DNA of 42,823 nt from Candidatus Bipolaricaulota bacterium (lineage in GTDB: Bacteria > Bipolaricaulota > Bipolaricaulia > Bipolaricaulales > Bipolaricaulaceae), in NCBI GenBank assembly GCA_014360995.1, contig JACIWL010000012.1:1-42823 (forward strand), in the 5' to 3' direction. The notes under the pieces are model-generated. The model did not search any database, was not told the origin of the DNA, and was given only the letters and a program-made list of their open reading frames with translations. Every line of letters begins with the position of its first letter. The first letter of the stretch is position 1. Both the position numbers and the translations under genes were made by a program. Shown piece by piece: positions 1-8,324 of the stretch.

Positions 1-138
1 CTTTACGAGCGGTTCGTTCAGGCCCTCCTTGCTCAGGGAATTCCCGTGAAAACCGGAGTTTTTGGGGCCCATATGGAGGTGGGCCTGGTCAACGATGGCC
101 CGGTCACCTTGATTCTCGAGCGGCCAAAAGGAAAATAG
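1..138 (+). CDS. dtd: D-aminoacyl-tRNA deacylase, C-terminal end (partial)
   Basis: This is the last 45 codons of a gene that enters from the left edge, ending in TAG. The visible protein carries [19 protein letters not shown], which matches the C-terminal signature of D-tyrosyl-tRNA(Tyr) deacylases (family form: [13 protein letters not shown]). The family hydrolyses D-amino acids wrongly attached to tRNA in the cytoplasm, using a Gly-cisPro motif and a catalytic Thr; the NDGPVT block here is part of that active-site region. Only 21 bases separate it from rpmF, so the two are probably cotranscribed. Identification is firm, but the N-terminal two thirds are outside the window. Confidence 0.9.
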   Translation, partial: LYERFVQALLAQGIPVKTGVFGAHMEVGLVNDGPVTLILERPKGK

Positions 139-159
139 CACAGCAAAAAGGAGGAGGAT

Positions 160-348
160 ATGGCTGCCGTTCCCAAATCCCGTAGATCCCATCGGGAAGT
201 GCGCCTTCGCCGGACCCACTGGCGGGCTAAGCTCCTTTCGGCCACGGAATGCCCGCAATGTCACGAATTTCGCCTTCCCCATCGGGTTTGTCCCCACTGC
301 GGCTACTACAACGGGATGCGTATCCTTGAGGTGAAGGAAAAGGAGTGA
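160..348 (+). CDS. rpmF: 50S ribosomal protein L32
   Basis: A 62-residue basic protein of bL32 type. The N-terminus MAAVPKSRRSHREVRLRR is the typical basic start (family form: AVPK-K-SK-R--RR). The C-terminal half holds two cysteine pairs, CPQC near residue 32 and CPHC near residue 45, followed by GYYNG, so this is the zinc-binding form of L32 rather than a cysteine-free paralogue. The start is fixed by an AAGGAGGAGG ribosome binding site a few bases upstream of ATG. It follows dtd and ends tail to tail with the MFS transporter, one base apart. Confidence 0.97.
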   Translation: MAAVPKSRRSHREVRLRRTHWRAKLLSATECPQCHEFRLPHRVCPHCGYYNGMRILEVKEKE

Positions 349-349
349 T

Positions 350-1624
350 TTAGCGCGCGGGGCGGCCCTCCACAATGAGAATGGGCAAGGTGATGAAAAG
401 GAGGGCCGCCGCGGAAAAAAACGGGGCGAAGAACCCAAATCCGTCGGCTAAATAACCGCCGATAGTCGCTCCCACCACGTTCCCAAGCCCGGCAACAGCA
501 TTGTAGATGCCAAGGGCTTGCCCCCGCATGCCCTCGGGAGAAAGCCGGGAGACCAAAGCCGTCGTGGAAAGCTGAAAGAAAGACCAGGTCAAGCCAGCAA
601 GGGCAAAGAAGAGGGGAAGAAGCCAAGTTGGCGCGCCGCTTTCCACCATGGCAAATCCCACAAAGATCCCAACGCGAATGAAGATGGAAAGGGCCAACGC
701 TAGCCTATGCCCCCAAAGTTCAATGGCCCGCCGCGCCCAGCGGAAGGCAAAAACCCCCACCGCGTGGTGCGCGACATACAAGGCGAACACAAGCTCATTT
801 GGCCAGTGCAGGATTTGGCGCAGGAACACAGGGAAAGGCGCGAAAACCAGGGAAAAAGCGACGAACGAGAGGAATTCCCCATAGTAACAGAGGGCGAGAT
901 CAGGCCCAAATGCCGTGCGTCCCTGTAAAAAGCGGAGAAGCTGGACGGGGTTCAGGGCCCCCAAGAAATACACGGGACCGTAGCGGCGTATCTCCGCGAT
1001 GAAGTTCCCCATCGTGCTTGTCAGGTCCTGTACGAGTGAACTTCTTGCAGTGCCCATAGGTTCGGGAAGGGATTTAAGGCTGATGATGCCTGCGGAAAGG
1101 GCGGTCAGCGCTGTGACCAGGCCCAGGGAGCGAAGGCCCCAGCCCTCCCCAACAAAGCGGGTAAAAAGCGTGGTCCAAAGGGCACCAAGGAGGAGCCCCA
1201 CCGTCCAGCCCACCCCGGATAGGGCGTTGAAGCGGCTTAGTTCTCTTTCCCAGTCGGTTTTAGGAAATTGCGAGAGGACCAGGAGCGTAGCGGCTGTACC
1301 GGCGGCCATCCAAATAAAAGTGACAACGGCGTTGAGGGGAAAAAGGGCTTTCACCTTCGTGAGGGCGACGAGGAGGGCGTAACCTATGGCCAATCCGAAA
1401 AAGCCAAGAAGCACAAACGGCCGACGTCGCGGACTTGCGTCCGCAAGCTTCCCCCAAAAGAGGCTGGCCACGATGGTGGTGGCGCTTCCCACCGCGGAAA
1501 GAAGCCCCACCTGGGCCGCTTTCGCCCCAAGGAAATAGGCGTAAAGGGGGAGGAGCTGGGAAAACGAGCCCAGGGCCACGTTGATCACAGCAAAGGCGAT
1601 GTACCAACGGGGTATCTTCCTCAT
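350..1624 (-). CDS. Major facilitator superfamily transporter
   Basis: A 424-residue integral membrane protein with about twelve hydrophobic segments. The loop between helices 2 and 3 reads FWGKLADASPRRRPFVL, the conserved MFS G-x-L-aD-x-x-g-R/K-R motif, and an equivalent loop occurs at the start of the second half. The frame stays open upstream to 1774, but I place the start at ATG 1624, which overlaps the stop of the isomerase gene (ATGA); the extra residues upstream are not membrane-like. It is the last gene of the upp operon. Substrate unknown; a sugar or drug exporter are both possible. Confidence 0.85.
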   Translation of the reverse strand: MRKIPRWYIAFAVINVALGSFSQLLPLYAYFLGAKAAQVGLLSAVGSATTIVASLFWGKLADASPRRRPFVLLGFFGLAIGYALLVALTKVKALFPLNAVVTFIWMAAGTAATLLVLSQFPKTDWERELSRFNALSGVGWTVGLLLGALWTTLFTRFVGEGWGLRSLGLVTALTALSAGIISLKSLPEPMGTARSSLVQDLTSTMGNFIAEIRRYGPVYFLGALNPVQLLRFLQGRTAFGPDLALCYYGEFLSFVAFSLVFAPFPVFLRQILHWPNELVFALYVAHHAVGVFAFRWARRAIELWGHRLALALSIFIRVGIFVGFAMVESGAPTWLLPLFFALAGLTWSFFQLSTTALVSRLSPEGMRGQALGIYNAVAGLGNVVGATIGGYLADGFGFFAPFFSAAALLFITLPILIVEGRPAR

Positions 1625-2424
1625 TGGTCCAGAATTCTCCTCAAGCTTTGCCGAAGGCCCTCGGGATCGGGTATTTCCAAAATAACCCGCCCGGCAAAGC
1701 CGTTCTCCAAAAGCGCGGAGAGAGTCTCCCTCCAGGGTGCTGTGCCTTCGCCCAAGGGAAGATGGGCGTCCCAATCGCCCCGGTTGTCGTGAAGGTGCAC
1801 GTGGAGGAGCCGCGGGGAAAGGGCCTGGATGTACTCCCTGGGGGAGCCGCCCAGGGTGTGAAGGTGGCCAAGGTCAAAGCAGGCCCAAAGCCCTGGGAAT
1901 TCGGAAAGGATGGCAAGGTGCTCCTGGGCGTTTTGCACTAATCCCCGGTCCCGGCCGTTGCCGAGGTTCTCCAACGCTAGCTTTACCCCAAGTTTTTCCG
2001 CCTGGGGAAGAAGAACGCTTAAAGAGAAGCGCAAAAGGTCGCGGCTTCGCTCCAGCCACGCGGGAAAAGGAAGGTACTCCTCAGGGAGTCGGCCGGGATG
2101 GATGACCACCACATCCGCCCCAATTTCTGCGGCCAGTTCCACGGTGCGGAGAAGCTCCCCGAGCGAAGCTGCCGCCACCGCGCGCACCGGCCAAACGAGG
2201 TTCACCCCATGGATAGGCATATGTAGAGAAAGTCTTAGGCCGCTTTGCCCAACCTCCCGCAACTTTTTCCGATCCGAGGATGAAAGGTCGTCCGGGTGGG
2301 CGATCCCCGGGTCAGCGCGGAGTTCTATGCCCCCCAGGGCTAGTTCCTGGGCCAACTCCACCCAGGACCAAACGTCCATCCCCGGCCGATGGAAGGTGGC
2401 CAAACCAAGCTGAGAGCGGTCCAT
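1621..2424 (-). CDS. Sugar phosphate isomerase/epimerase-like TIM-barrel protein
   Basis: A 267-residue protein of the xylose isomerase-like / AP endonuclease family 2 TIM barrel. Candidate metal ligands sit at the ends of successive strands: VVIHPGR, LALENLG, ACFDLGHLHTLGG, LLHVHLHDNRG and a late VILEI. This His-Glu-Asp-His-His-Asp-Glu pattern binds divalent metals in the family. Members include sugar isomerases, IolE-like dehydratases and endonuclease IV, and the sequence alone does not separate them. The start lies one base after the SDR gene stop and the end overlaps the MFS gene, so it is translationally coupled in the upp operon. Confidence 0.8.
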   Translation of the reverse strand: MDRSQLGLATFHRPGMDVWSWVELAQELALGGIELRADPGIAHPDDLSSSDRKKLREVGQSGLRLSLHMPIHGVNLVWPVRAVAAASLGELLRTVELAAEIGADVVVIHPGRLPEEYLPFPAWLERSRDLLRFSLSVLLPQAEKLGVKLALENLGNGRDRGLVQNAQEHLAILSEFPGLWACFDLGHLHTLGGSPREYIQALSPRLLHVHLHDNRGDWDAHLPLGEGTAPWRETLSALLENGFAGRVILEIPDPEGLRQSLRRILDQ

Positions 2425-2425
2425 A

Positions 2426-3160
2426 TCAATCCATGCGCAGGCCGCCGTTTATGGAGAAGGTGGCCCCCGTAATGTATCCAGCCTCCTCCGAACAAAGAAA
2501 AGCGATAAGGGCCGCAACTTCCGCGGGATCAGCCACCCGGCCCAGCGGGATCTGCCGAAGGATTTCCGCCCCGTGCTTTTCCAGTTGTTCCTTGTTGATG
2601 TCGGTGTTCACAAACCCAGGACACACGGCGTTTACGGTGATGCCAAAGGGCGCAAGGGCCAAGGCGTAGGACTTGGTAAGCCCCAAAAGCCCCGCTTTTG
2701 CCGCCGCGTAGTGAACCCCATGGGCGGATCCAGTAAGGGCCCGGAGGGAGGAGACGTTCACGATCCGGCCAAAGCTAGCCTTCTTCATGTGCGGCACCGC
2801 GGCCTGAATGAAAAGAAAGGGCGCGGTGAGGGAGACACGGATCATCTTTTCCCAATCCGCGAGGGACAGATCCTCGGGGGCGATGCGCTGCACGTAACCA
2901 GCGTTATTCACTAGGACCACCAAGCTCCCAAGCTTCTCAACTTCGTCCACGACGCCCTTTATGCGCCAAAGCTCTTCTAAGTTGAGCTGGATGGGCCAGG
3001 CCCGGCGGCCGAGCTCCTCCACCTTTTTCGCTAAAGCCCGGGCTTTTTCCTCTTCCACGCGGTAGGTGAAGGCCACATCGTAGCCCATTTGGGCCAGGCG
3101 CAGGACCGTGGCTGCGCCGATCCCCCGAGACCCACCGGTGACGAGCGCGACGCGGCTCAT
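2426..3160 (-). CDS. fabG: Short-chain dehydrogenase/reductase, FabG-like
   Basis: A 244-residue classical SDR. The cofactor motif TGGSRGIGAAT is at residues 8-18, NNAGYV follows near residue 85, and the catalytic Ser, Tyr and Lys lie in VNVSSLRAL and HYAAAKAG. The C-terminal NPVCPGF-type block (here VNAVCPGFVNTDI) and the ending SINGGLRMD are typical of 3-oxoacyl-ACP reductases, which reduce 3-oxoacyl-ACP with NADPH in fatty-acid elongation. The ATG overlaps the upp stop. Many FabG homologues reduce other ketones, and there are no other fab genes beside it, so the exact substrate is open. Confidence 0.8.
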   Translation of the reverse strand: MSRVALVTGGSRGIGAATVLRLAQMGYDVAFTYRVEEEKARALAKKVEELGRRAWPIQLNLEELWRIKGVVDEVEKLGSLVVLVNNAGYVQRIAPEDLSLADWEKMIRVSLTAPFLFIQAAVPHMKKASFGRIVNVSSLRALTGSAHGVHYAAAKAGLLGLTKSYALALAPFGITVNAVCPGFVNTDINKEQLEKHGAEILRQIPLGRVADPAEVAALIAFLCSEEAGYITGATFSINGGLRMD

Positions 3161-3780
3161 GTTCCGAAAAGTCGGTCTCCGGCGTCGCCAAGACCGGGCC
3201 GGATGTACCCGTGGCTATCGAGCTCCCGATCCAGGGCGGCGGCGTAGACAGGGACGTCGGGGTGGGCCTCGGCCATAGCCCGCACCCCCTCCGGCGCGGC
3301 CACAAGGCACAGGAACCGAATATCCTTCCCACCCCTTTCCTTCACCAGCTGCACCGCATGCACCGCAGATCCGCCGGTAGCTAGCATGGGATCCACCACG
3401 ATCACCAGCGCCTCCTCGAGGTTTGGCGGAAGTTTCACGAAATACTCCACGGGTTTCAATGTCGTCGGATCTCGAAAGATGCCGATGTGGCCCACACGGG
3501 CACTGGGGATGAGGGAGAGCACGCCGTCCAACATGACGATACCAGCTCTTAGGATGGGCACGAGGACCACCGGCCGGGCCAGCTCCACCCCGTGGGTGCG
3601 CTCAAACGGGGTTTCTACCTCCACCGGCCGCACTGGGAAATCCCGAGTGATCTCGTAGACCATGAGGGCGGTGAGCTCCTCCAGAATCTCCCGGAACTGC
3701 AGGCGATCGGTGCGCTTGTCCCGAAGCTTTGTGAGCTTGGCCTGGATTAGGGGATGGTCCACCAAGACCAAGTTGTCCAT
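3157..3780 (-). CDS. upp: Uracil phosphoribosyltransferase
   Basis: A 207-residue protein of normal length for Upp, which joins uracil and PRPP to give UMP in pyrimidine salvage. It opens with VLVDHPLIQAKLTKLRDK as the family does, has the dimer and substrate segment VVLVPILRAG, the PRPP-binding loop VIVVDPMLATGGSA, and the C-terminal uracil-binding block GYIRPGLGDAGDRLFGT. It is the first gene of a four-gene minus-strand operon. A GATAAT box ends 11 bases before the ATG and no clear ribosome binding site is seen, so the transcript may have a very short leader. Confidence 0.96.
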   Translation of the reverse strand: MDNLVLVDHPLIQAKLTKLRDKRTDRLQFREILEELTALMVYEITRDFPVRPVEVETPFERTHGVELARPVVLVPILRAGIVMLDGVLSLIPSARVGHIGIFRDPTTLKPVEYFVKLPPNLEEALVIVVDPMLATGGSAVHAVQLVKERGGKDIRFLCLVAAPEGVRAMAEAHPDVPVYAAALDRELDSHGYIRPGLGDAGDRLFGT

Positions 3781-3791
3781 GGCCGCCGAAG

Positions 3792-3818
3792 ATTATCCGG
3801 AGGAGCACCGCCTGCCAA
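3792..3818 (-). promoter_or_regulatory. Candidate promoter of the upp operon
   Basis: On the minus strand TTGGCA (3818-3813) is followed after 15 bases by GATAAT (3797-3792), each one mismatch from the sigma70 consensus. The spacer is short. Transcription would begin about five bases before the upp ATG, a nearly leaderless arrangement. Confidence 0.45.
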
Positions 3819-3819
3819 G

Positions 3820-4701
3820 CTAAATGAGGGAAGGCAAGCGGCGGCTTTTGCCGTGAAGTTTGTCGAGGTGAACCTGCCAAAGCTTTAACGTCTTAAAGAG
3901 GGAGGCCACAAGCCACTCCCGGGCCGGATCCCGGGGACCAAGCAAAGAATGGATATGGGCCTGAACCCCGTCCTTTGGGGGCTTCCTCCTCAGCCAACGG
4001 GCGAGGGCATCCAGGACGAGCAAAAGCTGGGTCAGGCGCTCTGGAGCAAGCTCGGGCATCTCCGTCAACGCCTCTTGGCAAACGCGCACCGCCGGAATTT
4101 TTTCCTCCCCGATCCCTTGGGCCAGGCGGCGGATATTCATAAGCACATTGTAGGAACAAGCATGACGAAGGAGCTTGGGAAGGGGCCCTTCTTCTCCGTC
4201 CACCAGGGCCTGGGCGAGGGGGAACTTTGCCTGATCGGCCCAAGTTTCCAAAACGGCATCGGTCGCGACCCAGCCGTGGCCGAAGGCGAGGAGGGCTTCT
4301 CCTACGGCGCGCGCCGCCTCCGTCTTTGCTTGATTAGCCTTTCCCAGCAATTTTCCCACCTCCCCCGCCTCCTTCCCCTCGGCCCAGGCGAGGAATTCTT
4401 GCCCGGCGCTTTGCAGACGGAGATGGACGGAAATGGGGATGTCGCCGCAGCCGCCCAGGCGCGACCCCGGACGGGCAGAGCCAATCATACCCATCACTTG
4501 CTCAAGCCCGTCAAAGAAACGGTGGGCGCAGGGCTCAAATCCTAATCGCGGGAAAAGATCGCGTACAAAAAGCGCCCAGCGTGGAAGATTCGCACTTTCT
4601 GCAAAATCGTTGAGGAACAAAATCTCCTCGTCGAACGCCTCCCGCCCATCGATTCCCGGGAGCTCCCACCACTCCAAGACCCTCTTTTCCGAAATTTTCA
4701 C
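3820..4701 (-). CDS. Hypothetical protein, mostly helical
   Basis: I do not recognise this 293-residue protein. It has no signal peptide and no long hydrophobic segment, and is rich in Leu, Ala, Glu and Arg in helix-like stretches, suggesting a soluble alpha-helical protein. Distinctive blocks are CGDIPISVHLRLQ, HACSYNVLMNIRRLAQG and ARWLRRKPP. The frame stays open back to 4935, but I choose GTG at 4701 because GGAGGGGCGAG lies just upstream and the longer version would overlap the divergent DUF4384 gene. It ends 39 bases before the upp start and is read in the same direction. No function can be inferred. Confidence 0.65.
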   Translation of the reverse strand: MKISEKRVLEWWELPGIDGREAFDEEILFLNDFAESANLPRWALFVRDLFPRLGFEPCAHRFFDGLEQVMGMIGSARPGSRLGGCGDIPISVHLRLQSAGQEFLAWAEGKEAGEVGKLLGKANQAKTEAARAVGEALLAFGHGWVATDAVLETWADQAKFPLAQALVDGEEGPLPKLLRHACSYNVLMNIRRLAQGIGEEKIPAVRVCQEALTEMPELAPERLTQLLLVLDALARWLRRKPPKDGVQAHIHSLLGPRDPAREWLVASLFKTLKLWQVHLDKLHGKSRRLPSLI

Positions 4702-4769
4702 CTCGCCCCTCCGCCTGTGGAAAAGAGTGTTTTCCAAATCACGCTTGAGAAAAGCGCCTTGTGCTTTCC

Positions 4770-4797
4770 ATTCTACCCCTATGGATCTCCCGGGCAA
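4770..4797 (-). promoter_or_regulatory. Candidate promoter for the unknown helical protein
   Basis: On the minus strand TTGCCC (4797-4792) and TAGAAT (4775-4770) are 16 bases apart, four of six and five of six matches to the sigma70 boxes. The start would lie about 60 bases upstream of the GTG at 4701, inside the divergent intergenic region shared with the DUF4384 gene. Confidence 0.35.
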
Positions 4798-4875
4798 AAT
4801 GAGGGGCGGAGCAAACCCGTGGGAACCCAAGGCCAGAGGGCGGTGTAACTTGAGGTGAAAAGAGAGGTGATGGTC

Positions 4876-5604
4876 ATGCGGAGTCTTCTTACGGCAGTTG
4901 GTGTAGGAATGCTTGCTTTTCTGGCCCTGGCCCAATCCCAGCCTTCTCCCCTTGGACTAGTCCCCCAGCCCGTGCCCGGGCTTTCCGTGGCCATTTGGAT
5001 GGAAAAGCCGCAGTATTACGTGGGTGAGACCGCCCGGTTTTTCGTATACCTCTCCCAGCCCGCCTATGTCTACGTTTTTGGCATCGAGCCCACCGGGCAT
5101 ATTCGCCTCATCTTCCCCAATTACTACTCCCAAAACCCGTGGAGGCCCGCGGGAACCCACGTCTTTCCTGACGGAAACTACGTGTTTCGCGTGCAGCCGC
5201 CAAGCGGCACCGAAACCCTCCAGGTTGTGGCCTGCCTTCAGCCCTTGCCCGTTCCTTTGGGCACTCAAAACGACCCCTATCCCCTCCTCGGCCCTGATCC
5301 GCAGTCCGGCCGGGCGCAGGTGTTAGGGCTTTTGCCGGAAGCGAGTTGCATGTGCTGTGCCACAGCGTGGACCACCTTCCAGATCCTTCCCGCCCAGGTG
5401 GGCTATCCCTGCCCGCCCTGCTGGATCGGGCCCTGCCCACCCTGCTACGGCGTTTGGCCTGGGATGTGCTGGTATTACAACCCCGCTTCCGGTTCCTGGC
5501 AGGTGGTGATGGGGGAGTGCCCAAAGCCCGGGTGGTGCTGGTGCTTGGGGGCGGATGGGAAGTGGCACTTCCAGATCAGCATCTGCTTTGGGGATTGTAA
5601 ATAA
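4876..5604 (+). CDS. Secreted DUF4384-type protein with cysteine-rich C-terminus
   Basis: From ATG 4876 the protein has 242 residues; a GTG at 4855 and an ATG at 4870 are in frame upstream, but GAGAGGTGA is well spaced for 4876. It opens with a signal peptide (MRSLLTAVGVGMLAFLALAQ). Residues about 35-115 form a DUF4384-like beta domain: YYVGETARFFVYLSQPAYVY, then G-x-I-x-LIFPN. The C-terminal part has about 14 cysteines, including SCMCC, two CPPC motifs, WCWC and a final CFGDC, with many aromatic residues. Exported proteins of this kind usually form disulphides, and CPPC also resembles a thioredoxin-type redox motif or a metal site. The domain is shared with the gene at the right edge of the window. 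Function unknown. Confidence 0.75.
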   Translation: MRSLLTAVGVGMLAFLALAQSQPSPLGLVPQPVPGLSVAIWMEKPQYYVGETARFFVYLSQPAYVYVFGIEPTGHIRLIFPNYYSQNPWRPAGTHVFPDGNYVFRVQPPSGTETLQVVACLQPLPVPLGTQNDPYPLLGPDPQSGRAQVLGLLPEASCMCCATAWTTFQILPAQVGYPCPPCWIGPCPPCYGVWPGMCWYYNPASGSWQVVMGECPKPGWCWCLGADGKWHFQISICFGDCK

Positions 5605-5621
5605 AGCCCGCGGTGGGCCTC

Positions 5622-6074
5622 CTAGCCTTGACAAGCCTGTTTCAGGGCAAAAAGGGAGGCCCACCACCCTCCCAAGTATTTCTCCTCCCCGGCCACAAGG
5701 AGCTTTCCTGCCCTTCGGGCCAAATAAAGGGTGAGGAGCCAACGGGCCGGCTCCACCTCCACCCTTTGGAAAAGAAGGCCGGGCACACGCACGGCCTGGG
5801 GAGGAAAAGGTTCGATCCGTTCGATGGGTTCCAAGCGCTCCCCCTGCACCTTTTGAAGTTCCATCCTTCCGGGCATGGCGCTTGTGGCCTGAAGGAGGGC
5901 CTCCAAAAGCTCCGGCAGGGCGTCGGCTCCGAAGTCCGGGCCGATGGTCCAGGAAAGCCACCAGGCCGGCCCCTCCCGAGAGGGCGAAATGCGCAAAAAA
6001 TTGGGCGGACGGTAAGAGGGAAGCCCCCGCACCCGCTCCCAGCGCCGGCGCCCTTCTCTAACCCAAAGGCCCAT
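5622..6074 (-). CDS. Hypothetical protein
   Basis: A 150-residue protein from ATG 6074, chosen because TAGGTGGAG lies immediately upstream; the frame extends to ATG 6137, but that start has no ribosome binding site and the extension would cover a divergent promoter region. The sequence is basic and Trp/Arg/Pro rich, with no signal peptide or membrane segment. It ends tail to tail with the DUF4384 gene, 17 bases away. I recognise no family. Confidence 0.5.
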   Translation of the reverse strand: MGLWVREGRRRWERVRGLPSYRPPNFLRISPSREGPAWWLSWTIGPDFGADALPELLEALLQATSAMPGRMELQKVQGERLEPIERIEPFPPQAVRVPGLLFQRVEVEPARWLLTLYLARRAGKLLVAGEEKYLGGWWASLFALKQACQG

Positions 6075-6130
6075 CTCTCCACCTACGGCCCGGTTCACAA
6101 AAGCTCGCAAACTCTGGTTAATTATAATCC

Positions 6131-6160
6131 TTGACATGGCGAGCGCGGAAGAAGGATAAT
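6131..6160 (+). promoter_or_regulatory. Sigma70-type promoter of the NEW3/ABC operon
   Basis: A perfect TTGACA (6131-6136) and GATAAT (6155-6160) are 18 bases apart. The predicted start near 6167 leaves a leader of about 18 bases containing AGGGGGTGG before ATG 6185. Just to the left, ATTATAAT (6121-6128) provides -10-like boxes on both strands and could serve the divergent gene at 6074. Confidence 0.7.
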
Positions 6161-6184
6161 CGCGAGCGTTTTAGGGGGTGGCGC

Positions 6185-7405
6185 ATGGGAAATGGCTTTA
6201 AAGCAGGCTGGTTGGGCCTTATCTTACTTGCTAGCTTCGTAGGCCTTGCCGCAGAAAGATCGTTCCTCTTTTATACGGAGTACCCAACGGTCGCTCTTTC
6301 TCCCGATCGGGATCTTTCGCTAGACTTAACGCTGCAAAACCTTGGGACCGAGCCGGAAACCATCTTTCTTAGCGTCGATGCGCCTTCCGGATGGAACGCG
6401 TGGTTTGAAACCACCTCGTATCCTGTATTGCAGATTGGGGCGGTCTACCTTCTTCCTGATCCCGCCAAGAAGACGACGATCAGATTCAAGGCCAGACCGC
6501 CTGCCGGAGTTAAAACGGGCACCTTTACGTTCACCCTTACCGCTACCACTGCAGACAAGAAATTGTCTCAAACCGTAAGCATTCAAGTATCTTTGCAAGG
6601 CACTCCGGCCCCGGAGACGCCCAAGGAGACGAGGCTCACCCTGTCTGTCACCTATCCTTCCGTAGAGAACCCGGCTGGAAAGGATTTCACTTACGATATC
6701 ACCATTCGTAACGAGGCGGACACGGAGCGAGTGGTGAATTTGCGCGCTCAAATCCCGCCCCTTTGGCGGGCGTACTTCACTCCCCGCTGGCAGACCGACA
6801 CCCGCATCACTTCCATAAAAATCGGGGCCAATTCCAGCGATACCGTGCGGTTTGTGGTGACCCCGCCTGTGGGGGTGGAGCAGGGCGAGTATCCCTTGGT
6901 TTTCATGGCCCAGGCCGACGGGGATTCCGCCACGTTGAATTTGAAGGCCGTGGTCACCGGGACCTATGACCTCCGCCTGGCCACGGAGGCCGAGGTCACC
7001 GGGCAAGGCGATACCCGGAACATCCGCGCGGTGGCCGGGAAGGAGCGGGTGTTCACCCTCTACCTTTGGAACGCCGGCTCGGCCTCCCTCACCGGCCTTA
7101 CCCTCTACGCCACCAAACCCTCGGGGTGGGAGGTCACGTTTGTGCCGGAAAAGCTGGAGGAAGTCCTGCCGCTGGGCTTGACGCAAAAACCGGAGAAGGT
7201 CACGGTAAAAATAAAGCCGGCAGGGCGGGCCATCCCCGGCGACTACACTGTCACTCTCATCGCCGCGGCCACCCAGGACCGCAAGCAGATGGATCTTCGG
7301 GTGACGGTTGGGGCGAGCATGGGCTGGGGCTGGATCGGAGTGGGCGTGGTGGTGGCGGTGGTGGCCGGCTTGACCGGGATCTTCGTGCGGCTTGGCCGAC
7401 GCTAA
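6185..7405 (+). CDS. NEW3-domain exported protein with C-terminal membrane anchor
   Basis: A 406-residue protein starting at ATG 6185 behind AGGGGGTGG. It has a signal peptide (about residues 1-24, ending near LAAERS), then at least three repeated beta-sandwich units of the alpha-galactosidase NEW3 / COG1470 type. Repeated marks are [22 protein letters not shown] and [11 protein letters not shown], each followed by a P-x-GW-type strand and an [18 protein letters not shown]-like turn. A C-terminal helix ([22 protein letters not shown]) anchors it in the membrane with the domains outside. The ABC ATPase gene starts within a few bases, so it is probably an extracytoplasmic partner of that transporter. 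The substrate is unknown. Confidence 0.8.
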   Translation: MGNGFKAGWLGLILLASFVGLAAERSFLFYTEYPTVALSPDRDLSLDLTLQNLGTEPETIFLSVDAPSGWNAWFETTSYPVLQIGAVYLLPDPAKKTTIRFKARPPAGVKTGTFTFTLTATTADKKLSQTVSIQVSLQGTPAPETPKETRLTLSVTYPSVENPAGKDFTYDITIRNEADTERVVNLRAQIPPLWRAYFTPRWQTDTRITSIKIGANSSDTVRFVVTPPVGVEQGEYPLVFMAQADGDSATLNLKAVVTGTYDLRLATEAEVTGQGDTRNIRAVAGKERVFTLYLWNAGSASLTGLTLYATKPSGWEVTFVPEKLEEVLPLGLTQKPEKVTVKIKPAGRAIPGDYTVTLIAAATQDRKQMDLRVTVGASMGWGWIGVGVVVAVVAGLTGIFVRLGRR

Positions 7406-7409
7406 GCCC

Positions 7410-8321
7410 ATGATCGTCGAGGCCAAAGGCCTTCGCAAACGCTATAACACCGTGTGGGCTTTGGACGGGCTGGACTTGTCCGTCCAAGAGGGCGAAATCT
7501 ACGGGCTTTTGGGGCCGAACGGCTCGGGAAAAACCACAACCATCCTCATCCTCCTTGGCCTCACCGAGCCCACGGAAGGCACGGTGCGGGTGTGCGGGTA
7601 CGACCCGGTGCGCGAGCCCCTCGCCGTGAAGCGCGTGGTTGGCTACCTCCCGGAGAAGGTGGGCTTCTATGAAGAGCTTTCCGCCTGGGAAAACCTCCGG
7701 CTCATCACGAGGCTCAACGGGATTCCCGAGCCGGAGGCGAAGCGGCGGATTGGGGAGGCGCTGGAGCAGGTGGGCCTTGCGGAAGTGGCCCGGCGGCCCG
7801 TGGCCACCTTCTCCCACGGCATGCGGCAGAGGCTGGGGATCGCCGACGTCCTTGTGAAAAAGCCGAAGCTTGCCATTTTGGACGAACCCACCTCAGGGAT
7901 CGACCCCGAAGGGGCCGCGCAAATTCTTGAGCTCATAAAACGCCTGAGGGGCGAAGCGGGGATGACTGTTATCCTCTCCTCCCACCTTCTTTATCAGGTG
8001 CAGCGCATTTGCGACCGGGTTGGGATCCTCCAGAAGGGGCGGATGGTGGCGGAGGGGAGGGTGGCTGAGCTCACCGGAAGCGGCGCGGGCTTTTTGGCCG
8101 TGGTGGAAAAGGCCAGGCCTGAACTGCATGCCCGCCTGGAGGGTGAGGAGTGGACTCTAAGCGTTGAGGACCTCGGCGGCGGCCGCCTCCGCGTGACCTT
8201 GGAAGAGGGCGCGCGGGAAAAACTCTTCGAAATCGTCGCGGAGGAAGGGGCCATCATCACGGAGCTTCGGCCCCAGGTCCGCACATTGGAAGAGATTTAC
8301 CTGCGGTACTTCCAAGAGTGA
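7410..8321 (+). CDS. ABC transporter ATP-binding protein
   Basis: A 303-residue ABC ATPase. Walker A is GPNGSGKTT near residue 40, the Q-loop region contains [20 protein letters not shown], the signature is FSHGMRQRL rather than LSGGQ, Walker B is [12 protein letters not shown], and the switch histidine is in SSHLL. The FSHGMRQR signature is usual for the CcmA/NatA-like group paired with ABC-2 permeases. The last 90 residues form the C-terminal domain of that group. I use ATG 7410; an upstream TTG at 7392 would overlap the NEW3 gene by 14 bases. It energises the permease that follows four bases later. Confidence 0.93.
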   Translation: MIVEAKGLRKRYNTVWALDGLDLSVQEGEIYGLLGPNGSGKTTTILILLGLTEPTEGTVRVCGYDPVREPLAVKRVVGYLPEKVGFYEELSAWENLRLITRLNGIPEPEAKRRIGEALEQVGLAEVARRPVATFSHGMRQRLGIADVLVKKPKLAILDEPTSGIDPEGAAQILELIKRLRGEAGMTVILSSHLLYQVQRICDRVGILQKGRMVAEGRVAELTGSGAGFLAVVEKARPELHARLEGEEWTLSVEDLGGGRLRVTLEEGAREKLFEIVAEEGAIITELRPQVRTLEEIYLRYFQE

Positions 8322-8324
8322 GTT

